DNA from: DATAMF01 sp964472565
GTDB lineage: Bacteria; Chloroflexota; Anaerolineae; Aggregatilineales; Aggregatilineaceae
Assembly (NCBI GenBank): GCA_964472565.1
Contig: CAYYNB010000004.1
Location: forward strand, 25,646 to 89,645
Length of the DNA: 64,000 nucleotides
Direction: 5' to 3'
Position numbers and translations under genes: made by a program. The notes below the pieces were generated by a model. It was not told the DNA's origin. It worked only from the letters and a program-made list of their open reading frames with translations, and searched no databases. This document shows, one piece after another, positions 17,703-25,989 of this stretch (position 1 is the first letter of the stretch; every line of letters begins with the position of its first letter).

Positions 17703-20185
17703 CGAGGGACAAATAACGATCCCTCGGTAGTTCCCTGTGGCGCTGTTTTTTGCAGCAATTGATCCAGTCTGGCTGCGTTCATTTGGCCAGCAAAATAGTC
17801 CTGAAACACGGATGTGACCTGCTGCACAACAGACGGTGTTTCGTGTACAAATTCAAGCCGATAATGCCTAATGCCGCTGTCTATCATCTGATCCAGATAG
17901 CGGCTGGCGACTTGAGATTCAGCCCCAAATACGGTATTGCGGCAGCCGACATCAGCCATCACCGGGTGGATGCGTCCCTGTATATCTCGCAATGCAACGC
18001 GGTGTTTTTCGCACGGCTGACCACAGTTCAATTTGCTTGTGCCCTGTGACAAAAAGCGGCAAAAAACACAATGCTCGGTGTGGAAAACGGGCAGGTGCTG
18101 GAATGCAATAACCTCCACGCGTGCGCCGCCGATACCTTGTGCTAACTGGCAAATCTGGTCTGCGTTTAAGTCGTGCGTCGGGGTGATGCGGTCAATCCCC
18201 AGTTTAAAGTAGGTATCAGCGGTAATCCGGTTGGCTGCATTCAGACTAAAATCCCCGATCAGCGCATGTTGGTGGCGGCCTTGAAGGGCTTCCAATAGGC
18301 CGCCCGAACGAACTACAAGCTCACAGTCCAGGCGCAGCAAAAAATTCACCATTGGCCCTTCCTGCGGCTTCAACACGTGCGGGCTGGCAACACGGGGGGT
18401 GATCCCAGCCGCCTTGATTAGTTTAACCGCTGGACGCAAACCATATAGATCGAGATAGTCCAATGTGATGCTGGTCGGGTCCAACTCCAATGCGGCGTCT
18501 AACTGTGCTGGCGTGCGAACCAATAGATGTAACTGGACAGTATCTGATGGATCATTACTCTGCGGTACAACGGCTGACAGCGCCTTTTCCAGTATGTGGA
18601 TCGGATCGTGAGTGATATAGGCAGGCGGTTGGGCCTGCTGTTCCATAAGTTGATGAACTGCTACCTGCCGCAAGCGGTTTAACAGAGAACTGGGAACAAA
18701 CGGTTCGTCCACCATGTTCGTGTGCAGCGTTTCGAGCCGATAGCTTGTGTTTCCCAACCGCCCAAGCTGTTCTTGCAGGAACTCAACAGTCACTCCGCGA
18801 TTGTGGGCAGGGGCAAGCGCATCATCCGATTTAATCGTGACCTGTAGTTCGGGGTTTTCGGCCAACTGCCACGTTATTTCCAGCGGCTGCCCTACTTCAG
18901 CGGCAACCCATACTTGAAGCGGCTGCTTGTGGACCGGCGTATTGGGCTGAATGAAAGGCTTCGCAGCCTTCGCGGTGTTTATATCAAACGTGCGCCAGAC
19001 CCAATCACCGGGGCGAATGCGATCAAAGTTGATTTCATGGTTGCCAAAACGAAGTTCAAGCTGATCATCTATTTGCTCAACTGCATACAAATGACCGCCC
19101 TCTTCTTTGATCTCTGGACTGCGCCAAGCTGCGGCATCAAAAACAAGACCGTCACCCGCTTTGAGCGGCGCAATGGCATTACTATCTGTTGGTGTAATGA
19201 GTACCCGATCTTTGTTAACTTTCGTCACCTTGCCACATAACACGCCCCGGTGACGTGGAGAACGTCCTGAAACAACCGCCTGATGGTTGGTCCCGGATAA
19301 AAAAAACGGTCCTCTGCCTCTGGAATAAACCTGTTCCAGTTCGATTTCATCCTGGCGGGTTGGATTAAGGGGGCGTTTCTCCCAGGCAGCGTCAACGGCC
19401 CGTCGATAGGCATTGGTGGTTAGCGCAACGTACAACTCATCTTTGTATCGTCCCTCGATTTTGAGCGACGAAATTCCAATTTCGATAATTTCCGGGATCA
19501 GATGGAGGGCATATAGATCACCCGGCGACAGCAGATAACGGGCATCACCGAGCGGCATGTGATCGTCATCTACCAGCAGGTCATACGGCAGGCGGCAGGC
19601 TTGCGCACACTGTCCCCGGTTCGCACTGCGTCCCCCCCAGGCTTCGGAAGAAAAACATTGGCCCGAATACGACACACACAGCGCACCATGGACAAATATC
19701 TCCAGTTCACAGTCGGTCTGAGCGCGGATGGCACGAATGTCTTTTAATGAGATCTCTCGTGCCAGCAGCACTCGACTGATTCCGAAGCGCTGGGCCAGTG
19801 CGATGCCTTCGGCACTTGTGATGCTCATCTGGGTGCTGCCAAAAACTGGCATATCAGGCACGATTTGGCGGGCTAACTGAGCGATGCCAACATCTTGCAC
19901 AATGATCGCATCCGCGCCTGCCGCTGCGATCTGTTCAAGCGTTTTGACGGCCTCACGCAGTTCGTGGTCAAAAACCAATGTATTAAAAGTTACATATCCC
20001 CTGACACCACGCAGATGCAGCGTGCGCAGCGCTTCCGGTAGTTCGTCTACGGCAAAACCGACCTTCGCACGAGCGGAAAATTGATTGAGGCCGAAATAAA
20101 CGGCGTCGGCTCCGGCTTCAACTGCGGCATAAAGCTGCGGCCAATGGCCCGCTGGACTCATGATTTCAGGTTTTATGCTCATCAT
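17699..20185 (-). CDS. U32-family protein, long form with DUF3656
   Basis: 828 aa, a typical long U32 protein. The N-terminus reads EIMSPAGHWPQLYAAVEAGA and is followed by the core signature EIFVHGALCVSYSGQC (about 181-196), then CAQACRLPY with likely Fe-S or metal cysteines. The middle is a DUF3656-like domain and the C-terminal region has further cysteines (HCVFCRF, LNCGQPC, DVGCRN). Long U32 proteins include RlhA, which hydroxylates C2501 of 23S rRNA in Escherichia coli, and others annotated as peptidases; this one is most like the RlhA group. Two ATGs at 20185 and 20182 are possible. It converges on the binding-protein gene with a 4-bp overlap. Confidence 0.85.
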   Translation of the reverse strand: MMSIKPEIMSPAGHWPQLYAAVEAGADAVYFGLNQFSARAKVGFAVDELPEALRTLHLRGVRGYVTFNTLVFDHELREAVKTLEQIAAAGADAIIVQDVGIAQLARQIVPDMPVFGSTQMSITSAEGIALAQRFGISRVLLAREISLKDIRAIRAQTDCELEIFVHGALCVSYSGQCFSSEAWGGRSANRGQCAQACRLPYDLLVDDDHMPLGDARYLLSPGDLYALHLIPEIIEIGISSLKIEGRYKDELYVALTTNAYRRAVDAAWEKRPLNPTRQDEIELEQVYSRGRGPFFLSGTNHQAVVSGRSPRHRGVLCGKVTKVNKDRVLITPTDSNAIAPLKAGDGLVFDAAAWRSPEIKEEGGHLYAVEQIDDQLELRFGNHEINFDRIRPGDWVWRTFDINTAKAAKPFIQPNTPVHKQPLQVWVAAEVGQPLEITWQLAENPELQVTIKSDDALAPAHNRGVTVEFLQEQLGRLGNTSYRLETLHTNMVDEPFVPSSLLNRLRQVAVHQLMEQQAQPPAYITHDPIHILEKALSAVVPQSNDPSDTVQLHLLVRTPAQLDAALELDPTSITLDYLDLYGLRPAVKLIKAAGITPRVASPHVLKPQEGPMVNFLLRLDCELVVRSGGLLEALQGRHQHALIGDFSLNAANRITADTYFKLGIDRITPTHDLNADQICQLAQGIGGARVEVIAFQHLPVFHTEHCVFCRFLSQGTSKLNCGQPCEKHRVALRDIQGRIHPVMADVGCRNTVFGAESQVASRYLDQMIDSGIRHYRLEFVHETPSVVQQVTSVFQDYFAGQMNAARLDQLLQKTAPQGTTEGSLFVPR

Positions 20186-20555
20186 CTTTTACATCTACAC
20201 CCCAATTTCCTGTTCCCTACCATACATCAAACACTGCCCATTTTCCATAGCGGTTATGTAGAAAAGGGCACGACAATCGAGACTGAGCGATGGGGAGTCA
20301 AACCAGATGAATGAGGTGCGCCAACGGACTATGAGGCCGTTGCACGCGAGATCAATACCAATCCTCGAAACAGATGTTGTGCCGTTCTCGGCTGTGTTTT
20401 CCATCCACTCCAACTGGTGTATTTATCTGATCAGTTTTTGTCAGCTTTTCGGTGATTGCGAGGGCCGCCATGATCTTTGACCGTTGCTACTTCTCCGCTC
20501 ATCTTCTGGTGGTGCTGCTGCTCTCCTAACTCTGTCCCTGATTGCGCACAAAAAA

Positions 20556-20582
20556 TGTCCGCAGCTTATCATGCTACGGACA
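20556..20582. terminator. hairpin in U32/GH3 intergenic region
   Basis: TGTCCGCAGC / GCTACGGACA forms a stem with one mismatch and a 7-nt loop. It is preceded by an A-run at 20550-20555, which reads as a T-run on the minus strand. It is a plausible second terminator for the GH3 transcript. Confidence 0.5.
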
Positions 20583-20609
20583 TTTGTTTAGGCTGCGCTA
20601 TGCAAATAA

Positions 20610-20637
20610 ATGCCCCTTTCCAAAGGAAAAGGGGCAT
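20610..20637 (-). terminator. intrinsic terminator of the GH3 gene
   Basis: Perfect 10-bp stem (ATGCCCCTTT / AAAGGGGCAT) topped by a CC/GG pair with a one-base bulge, 36 nt after the GH3 stop and followed on the minus strand by an AT-rich stretch. Confidence 0.65.
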
Positions 20638-20672
20638 GAACCATCGGGCCGTTCGCCGCGCGAGGTATATTC

Positions 20673-22895
20673 TTAGCGAACCACAACCAGATCAGCATGG
20701 AGTGTCGCCAACGAGTCATTGCCAACCCAGATGTCGAAGGCTTCCGCGTCCTGGATCCACTTGCCGGCGTTCGTGCTCCAGTGTCCCAGTTCGGATGGGC
20801 CGAGATGGAAAGTAACCGTTCTTGCCTCACCGGGATTGAGGGTGAGACGCTCAAAGCCCTTCAGTTCACGCATGGGACGCGAGTCGCTGCCAGCCTTCTG
20901 ATGGATGTAGAGCTGCACGACTTCGTCACCCTCCACCGAGCCTGTGTTTGTCACATCGACTGTGATAGCAACTGAACTTCCGACCTTGACCTGGGGCGAC
21001 GCAACTTTCAGATTTGTGATCGAGAAGGTTGTGTAACTGAGGCCAAAGCCAAAGGGATAGAGCGGTATTGGAAGACCATCCCAGTAGCGCGGGTTATACA
21101 TCGGGCTACCTTCAGGCGAGTGTGTCAGGTTGCGCGCATAGTAGAGCGGCGCATGGCTGCCCTTGCGCGGGAAAGCGACGGGCAGCTTACCGCCCGGATT
21201 GACATCACCGAACAGGATGTCGGCAACGGCGTGCCCTCCTTCACTACCGGGTTCCCATGCCTCAAGAATCGCCGGTACGTTCTCGGCTGCCCAATTGATG
21301 CTCAGTGGACGACCATTCAGAAGAACAAGGACTACAGGCTTGCCAAGCGCTACAACGGCCTTAAGCAGATCATCCTGACGCCCTGGCAGGTCGAGCGAGG
21401 CACGTGAAGCGGCCTCGCCAGCCATGTTGGCACTCTCTCCGAGAACCATCACAACGATGTCTGCACCGCGTGCAGTCGCGACGGCGGTCTGGAAAGCGGC
21501 TTCTGCCTGTTCAGGTGTCTGTAGAACTTTCTTTTCGGGATTCAGCGCATCAAACCATGAGGGAATGTCACGCTCGATCTCGGGGCCGGGGGCGTATTCG
21601 ACTTTCGCTTCTGGCAGCCGGGCACGGATACCTTCGAGAACTGTGACAGCAGCAGGTGTATGACCAAAGACCATCCATGAACCCTCTGTGGCTTCTTTCG
21701 AATCAGCCAGAGGGCCGATCACGGCTACATTCTTTAGATTCGTAGAAAGCGGCAGGAGCTGGCCTTCGTTTCGCAACAGCACCATCGAGCGCTGTGCAAC
21801 AAGCCGTGCTTCCTTGCGATGCTCTGGTAATGCGAGCACCTGCTCCAGCTTCGTTTCGTCGGTGTACGGCTGCTCGAAAAGTCCCATGCGAACCTTGATC
21901 GCAAGAATGGACCGCACGGCTGCATCGATGACGGTTAGTTGCAATGTGCCATCTTCGACAAGCCCAGCAAGGTGTTCCAGGTAAGTATTGCTAGCCATGT
22001 CCATATCGAGGCCCGCACTCAGCGCCCGGAAGGCTGCATCACGCCCGTCGCGCGCAAAGCCCTGAGTAACGAGATTTCCAACAGCAAACGCATCGCTGAC
22101 GACAAAACCCTTAAAACCCCACTCATCGCGCAGGACATTGCGCAGAAGGAAACTGTTCCCGCTCGCAGGGACATCGTTGAGGTCCATGTAGGCACTCATA
22201 AACGTCCCGACGCCCGCCTTCACTGCGGCCTCGAAGGGGGGAAAGTAAACATTGCGTAACTGGCTCTCAGGCAGATAAACCGGATCGTAGTCGCGCCCGC
22301 CGTCTGCCGCACCGTAGCCTGCGAAATGTTTGGCACAGGCCACGACATGATCAGGTGCGCCGAGATATGCCCCCTGGAAACCTCGTACCTGGGCAGACGC
22401 CATGGCTGCGCCCAGGAAGGGGTCTTCGCCGGCACCCTCAACGATACGTCCCCAGCGGGCGTCACGGGCAATGTCGAGCATCGGGCCAAAGGTCCAGTGC
22501 AGACCCGCCGCGCGGGCTTCCTTGGCGGCTACCGTTTGTGCTCGTTCGGCAACTGAGGGATCCCAGGATGAGGCCATTGCCAGCGGTACGGGAAAGATCG
22601 TGCGGTAGCCGTGGATCACATCGAGGGCGAAGAGGAGCGGGATTTTGGATGGACTCTCTTCGACAGCGATTTTTTGCAGTGCGTTAAATTTCTTCGTATC
22701 GTTGAGCCACAGGACCGAACCGGCCCCGCCGCTGCGGATAATGTCTTCGGGCTTTGGCCCTGGAATAAAATCTGCGCCGCCAACCTGAGTGAGCTGGCCG
22801 ACCTTCTCCGCGAGGCTCATCCGTTCCAGCAGAGCCTCAACACGCGCCGCGACCTCGGCATCTGATAGGATGGTTGATCCTGTATTTGTATTCAT
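20673..22895 (-). CDS. GH3 beta-glucosidase
   Basis: 740 aa, typical GH3 length, with no signal peptide, so probably cytoplasmic. Domain order: (beta/alpha)8 barrel about 30-350, alpha/beta sandwich about 380-590, fibronectin III-like C-terminal domain about 640-720. The nucleophile is in KGFVVSDAFAVG (D268) and a substrate-binding CAKHFAGYG motif is at about 187-195. The start follows an ATAAGGAGATAAT ribosome site. GH3 enzymes of this layout hydrolyse beta-glucosides or xylosides. The promoter at 22994-23022 contains a candidate operator, and the TetR gene is divergent, so induction by substrate through that regulator is likely. Confidence 0.92.
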   Translation of the reverse strand: MNTNTGSTILSDAEVAARVEALLERMSLAEKVGQLTQVGGADFIPGPKPEDIIRSGGAGSVLWLNDTKKFNALQKIAVEESPSKIPLLFALDVIHGYRTIFPVPLAMASSWDPSVAERAQTVAAKEARAAGLHWTFGPMLDIARDARWGRIVEGAGEDPFLGAAMASAQVRGFQGAYLGAPDHVVACAKHFAGYGAADGGRDYDPVYLPESQLRNVYFPPFEAAVKAGVGTFMSAYMDLNDVPASGNSFLLRNVLRDEWGFKGFVVSDAFAVGNLVTQGFARDGRDAAFRALSAGLDMDMASNTYLEHLAGLVEDGTLQLTVIDAAVRSILAIKVRMGLFEQPYTDETKLEQVLALPEHRKEARLVAQRSMVLLRNEGQLLPLSTNLKNVAVIGPLADSKEATEGSWMVFGHTPAAVTVLEGIRARLPEAKVEYAPGPEIERDIPSWFDALNPEKKVLQTPEQAEAAFQTAVATARGADIVVMVLGESANMAGEAASRASLDLPGRQDDLLKAVVALGKPVVLVLLNGRPLSINWAAENVPAILEAWEPGSEGGHAVADILFGDVNPGGKLPVAFPRKGSHAPLYYARNLTHSPEGSPMYNPRYWDGLPIPLYPFGFGLSYTTFSITNLKVASPQVKVGSSVAITVDVTNTGSVEGDEVVQLYIHQKAGSDSRPMRELKGFERLTLNPGEARTVTFHLGPSELGHWSTNAGKWIQDAEAFDIWVGNDSLATLHADLVVVR

Positions 22896-22993
22896 ATTAT
22901 CTCCTTATGATGCCGGGGGACCGGCTTTGAGGACAGGCATGCTCTACACGAGGCGACTAGTTTTCTGTTGGGTTGACATTACCCATATCCATA

Positions 22994-23022
22994 ATCATAA
23001 TGACACTCAGTGCCATTGTCAA
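22994..23022 (-). promoter_or_regulatory. promoter of the GH3 gene
   Basis: Minus-strand TTGACA (23017-23022), 17-nt spacer, TATGAT (22994-22999), a near-consensus housekeeping promoter about 100 nt upstream of the GH3 start. The palindrome at 23000-23016 fills exactly the spacer, so a bound protein would block polymerase. Confidence 0.6.
23000..23016. promoter_or_regulatory. candidate TetR operator
   Basis: 17-bp inverted repeat ATGACACT-C-AGTGCCAT (7 of 8 half-site positions match). It lies in the spacer of the GH3 promoter and a few bases upstream of the -10 of the TetR gene. Position and symmetry fit the divergent TetR protein as ligand. Confidence 0.55.
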
Positions 23023-23032
23023 CACTCCGTGC

Positions 23033-23038
23033 TATAAT
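23033..23038 (+). promoter_or_regulatory. -10 box of the TetR gene
   Basis: A consensus TATAAT ends 7 nt before the ATG at 23046. Transcription would start at or next to the A of the start codon, so the mRNA is probably leaderless; no ribosome site is visible. No good -35 is found at 16-18 nt. Confidence 0.45.
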
Positions 23039-23045
23039 CTTATTT

Positions 23046-23723
23046 ATGAGCGATTCAAACCAGAAAGATATGGAACAAAAAGCTAAACCGTTTGCCGAAG
23101 CGATGCCGTCTCCCCCGGCGAGTCTGAAGGCGCGCAAGCGGCAGGTCGTGCGAGATACCTTGAGCGCTGCTGCTGAAGAACTGTTTCTCGCACGCGGTTT
23201 CGAGGCGGTTACTGTTGAGGAGATCGCTCGGGCAGCTGGTGTTTCCCGGCGGACGTTCTTCCGCTACTATGAGTCCAAAGAAGACGTGATGGTTGAGCGT
23301 TCTGACCGGCTGGGGGAGCAGTTACTCGCTGATCTCGCTGCGCGCCCGCTCAGCGAACCTCCGCTGCTCGCGATCCGCAATGCGCTTGTGTCGGCTATAG
23401 AGTACGGTTTGGCGGAACCCGATCTCGTTCGCAGTACTATACGTCTCCTGCGCGAAACAAGCATTCTCAGGCGGGCTGTGATGGAGCGTCGTACTCGTAT
23501 CGAGGAACGGGTAGCCGCCTTGATGGTCCAGCGGATGAATACCACAAGCGATGACAATACACCGATGCTGCTGGCCTTTCTCACTCGCGCCCTACACGAT
23601 ACGGCGTTTAACGCCTGGTACGATCACGAAACCGACGATATCGCCGGTCTTGTTGATAACCTGATTAGCCGACTGTGTGCCATCGTTGCGGATATGCCGA
23701 CAGAATTTAACAGGCACAAATAA
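23046..23723 (+). CDS. TetR/AcrR-family transcriptional regulator
   Basis: 225 aa from the ATG at 23046; an upstream in-frame start at 23010 would begin inside the candidate operator. The HTH region is residues 32-80: RDTLSAAAEELFLARGFEAVTVEEIARAAGVSRRTFFRYYESKEDV, a classic TetR N-terminus. The C-terminal half is helical with no recognisable ligand pocket, as is usual. Divergent from the GH3 beta-glucosidase and separated from it by a candidate operator, it is probably a local repressor of that enzyme and of itself. Confidence 0.9.
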   Translation: MSDSNQKDMEQKAKPFAEAMPSPPASLKARKRQVVRDTLSAAAEELFLARGFEAVTVEEIARAAGVSRRTFFRYYESKEDVMVERSDRLGEQLLADLAARPLSEPPLLAIRNALVSAIEYGLAEPDLVRSTIRLLRETSILRRAVMERRTRIEERVAALMVQRMNTTSDDNTPMLLAFLTRALHDTAFNAWYDHETDDIAGLVDNLISRLCAIVADMPTEFNRHK

Positions 23724-24201
23724 AGCAGTTGATTGAGTGCATTTTCTCCCTGGTCGAAACCTATCGCTAGCAAGAGTACTGCTTGCGTCAGGCATTAATG
23801 TTTTAGCGTACTACTCAAGCCGCTACTCCCTCTTATCGACAACCCTAAGCTCACCCCCTGTTTATCGCTTGAAGACAGATCGAGGATGTACTGTTCACAG
23901 GCTGTCTTTTATCTTTCACGCGGATGAGGTTTTAGGGGAGTACAAATTTCTCGGCGGCATGAACGCCTTCTACTAGCGATCAAGGTTAGATAGCGCAATA
24001 ATATTGGGTAGACGGTGGGTATATTCAAATAGGAAATACTCTGCTGGTCAGCGCTCAGGCTGCGCCAACATTTTCTTTACCCCATCCCCCCTTTTCCCTT
24101 CCCTCAAGGGAGGGGAGTCAAACCGGATAGATACAGGGTAATTATTTTCTTGGAATGGCCTCAGCCCGTGAACCAATGCCCGTATTAAGAGGAGCGTGCA
24201 T
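23724..24201. other. intergenic region with repeat copy 1
   Basis: 478 bp without a convincing gene. A 79-codon frame at 23737-23976 has no ribosome site; its last dozen codons (EYKFLGGMNAFY) look faintly protein-like and could be a gene remnant, but nothing can be identified. The dispersed repeat is at 24061-24152, and the ribosome site of the next gene is at 24189-24194. Confidence 0.45.
24061..24152 (+). repeat. dispersed intergenic repeat, copy 1
   Basis: Begins TGCGCCAACATTTTCTTTAC and ends CAGGGTAATTATTTTCTTG, with a C-rich/G-rich inverted centre (CCCTTCCCTC / AAGGGAGGGG). Both ends recur at 36522-36576 and 45628-45704, in the same orientation. There is no coding capacity. It resembles a REP- or MITE-like element. 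Confidence 0.7.
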
Positions 24202-25122
24202 ATGTTTCAATCACGTTCACATGGGACTCGGCGTTATCGCGGAGTGTATACCTGGATGCTATTCGTTTATGTGTTTTTGGGGTGGGGCGCTTCTGATAAT
24301 GCTATTTTTATACGCGATGCAAGCCACGATCCGATCTGGCAAAACATAGTCCGGCGGATTGCCCGTTTTCGCACTATGTGGCTACTGATTGGTCTGGTTT
24401 TTGGAATCGTAGGGATCCTGTATGTTAATAATATCCTCTTTTTTTTCATACCTCCCCTGGTTATTTTTACTTTGGCGCTCGCACTAACTTTGGGGCCTAT
24501 TATTGTGGTGGAGCGTACGAAATCGAGTTGGGAATTTTTGCTAACTGTCCCGTATGATATGAGGGCGATTTTGCTCGGAAAAGCCAGCGGGGCATTATGG
24601 CATATCCGGTTTCTGACCTATGCGATAGGCATCCTGTTGATGTGTGCGTCGGCAGTCGTGGGAACCAACAGTCTGACACTGATTCCAGTTAGTATTACGC
24701 AAACCGAAGGGTGGATTAAACTTGGCATGTGGGGTGTTTTATTTATCACACCTGTGTTGGGCAGCCTACTATTTATTCTGGACCGTATGCAGTATTATGC
24801 TTTGATGGCCGTGGCTGCGCTGGCATCGGGCACAACTGCCCGTTCGGTTCGCACTGTACTGTTAACGGCGATTGCTGTAGTTCTGCTTATTTGGCTGGTT
24901 GAGATTGCTGTTACACAGGCGTTTTTGACTCTTGAGCAAGGGAGAGATTGGCAACTGAATTTTACGAGCATTTTGTCGGTTGCAACTTTAGGCCCCATTG
25001 TAAGCTATATTTCCCAGATGGATTTGAGTCATGCCGCATTATTTATAGCCGGGACGCTCTTACTGCGTGAGGTGTTGATTGGCTGCTTGTGGCGTTGGAC
25101 ACTTCGCCGCGCACGGCATTGA
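24202..25122 (+). CDS. orphan ABC-2-like membrane protein
   Basis: 306 aa from the ATG at 24202, seven bases after GAGGAG. About six or seven hydrophobic segments. The stretch ERTKSSWEFLLTVPYDMRAILLGKASG (about residues 104-130) matches the pattern in ABC-2-type permeases (roughly E-R-..-W-LL-T-P-...-I-LGK) that follow the first helices. No ATPase gene is next to it, and the gene stands alone between a repeat and a strong terminator, so partner and substrate are unknown. It could also be an unrelated polytopic protein with a similar loop. Confidence 0.65.
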   Translation: MFQSRSHGTRRYRGVYTWMLFVYVFLGWGASDNAIFIRDASHDPIWQNIVRRIARFRTMWLLIGLVFGIVGILYVNNILFFFIPPLVIFTLALALTLGPIIVVERTKSSWEFLLTVPYDMRAILLGKASGALWHIRFLTYAIGILLMCASAVVGTNSLTLIPVSITQTEGWIKLGMWGVLFITPVLGSLLFILDRMQYYALMAVAALASGTTARSVRTVLLTAIAVVLLIWLVEIAVTQAFLTLEQGRDWQLNFTSILSVATLGPIVSYISQMDLSHAALFIAGTLLLREVLIGCLWRWTLRRARH

Positions 25123-25230
25123 TCTGTTATTGATTACAGACAAATAATGTTTCAGAACGAAGTAGAAAAATTATCCTGGTGAACTAAAAGAATCTACTCT
25201 GTCGCGTGTTGGCGGCGAAGCCCTCAACAC

Positions 25231-25270
25231 GACAAGCGCCCACAGTCTATTATTCTGTGGGCGTTTGTCA
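25231..25270. terminator. strong bidirectional hairpin terminator
   Basis: A 15-bp stem (GACAAGCGCCCACAG / CTGTGGGCGTTTGTC, one G-U type mismatch) with a 9-nt loop, between the ABC-2-like gene and the converging small gene. It could end transcription from both sides. Confidence 0.7.
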
Positions 25271-25350
25271 ACGGTATATCCCACTTAGGGATAGACCAGA
25301 ACCATTCCTATCACACGAAATTGATGGAACTGACTATGAATCTCGCAGCA

Positions 25351-25626
25351 TCACCGTGAGCAGTCCGGTGTAGTAACCTGTCGAGGTGAATAAGCGGGCT
25401 GCTGAACCGATTTATCTACCATTGACTGGCGGTTCAGCTTGATCGCTTTGAGAATCCGCCTGATGAACTGACCATTGTGGCGGCTGGCTTGGGCTGCGAG
25501 TTCAGCTGTTTCGACCTGAGAACCCCTGGGCGCAAACAGTTCAACCGCCTCTTTGTATTCTGTAAATGAGCGCAGTATGGCCTGAGCGCGAATCCGTTCG
25601 CCTTCAGGATTTATTGGTGCAATCAT
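25351..25626 (-). CDS. small hypothetical protein
   Basis: 91 aa from the ATG at 25626, supported by an AAAGGTGG ribosome site 7 nt upstream; an in-frame ATG at 25722 lacks one. Residues 10-65 look amphipathic and helical (GERIRAQAILRSFTEYKEAVELF, with a basic RRILKAIKLNR segment), so it may be a small helical protein, possibly nucleic-acid binding. I do not recognise a family. The tail from about residue 66 is low in structure. It is a lone gene facing the terminator at 25231. Confidence 0.5.
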   Translation of the reverse strand: MIAPINPEGERIRAQAILRSFTEYKEAVELFAPRGSQVETAELAAQASRHNGQFIRRILKAIKLNRQSMVDKSVQQPAYSPRQVTTPDCSR

Positions 25627-25989
25627 GTTAGCCACCTTTCTGTGTTTCGCAACTGATGCCATAATCATACAAAAGGATAGAAGGTGTGTAATCTGCCAAA
25701 AGGGGTATTTTGATAAGCGCAAGGTGGTATATTAAGGGGGTGCTAATAAATGTGATTCGCTACCACTTTGCAACTCGTAGTCCAAAGCTGGCACTGTCGG
25801 CGTTAAAAGATGCACCGGCAATTAGCCGTACTCAGATAGAGCAAGCTGTGTTTGTTGAACTGTTCTTCGGTTACACCGGTGGGATAGTGCTTATGGGATT
25901 TCACCTTTACTTGAGGTTTTTTCTCTCATGAGGCACTATCTCCCCTTCTTTCGCAAAAGTTTGTATCAGTTCGGTTTCTTGGGATGGCC
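25627..25989. other. intergenic region, no convincing gene
   Basis: 363 bp upstream of the small hypothetical gene and downstream of the ClC gene. A plus-strand frame of about 63 codons could begin at a GTG at 25740 next to AAGGGGG, but its product shows no family features. Inverted arms GATAGTGC (25883-25890) and GCACTATC (25933-25940) enclose a 42-nt loop and may belong to the 3' end of the ClC transcript. Confidence 0.4.

Larger units (their letters stand above)
20186..20672. other. intergenic region with two hairpins
   Basis: No gene is supported: short frames here have no ribosome site or family resemblance. It holds the hairpins at 20556-20582 and 20610-20637. A short stretch at 20292-20308 (GGGGAGTCAAACCAGAT) resembles part of the intergenic repeat seen at 24061 and may be a remnant. 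The promoter of the U32 gene is presumably near 20190-20260 but I cannot define it. Confidence 0.5.

Noticed and set aside
20195..20413. 72-codon minus-strand frame in the U32/GH3 intergenic region
   Set aside because: No ribosome site, no family resemblance and atypical composition.
24061..24152. CRISPR-like repeat
   Set aside because: Copies are single and more than 9 kb apart, without spacers or cas genes; they form a dispersed family, not an array.
25740..25931. Small plus-strand gene of about 63 codons from GTG
   Set aside because: A purine-rich stretch overlaps the start, but the product has no recognisable features and the frame ends in the inverted repeat near the ClC 3' end; evidence is insufficient.
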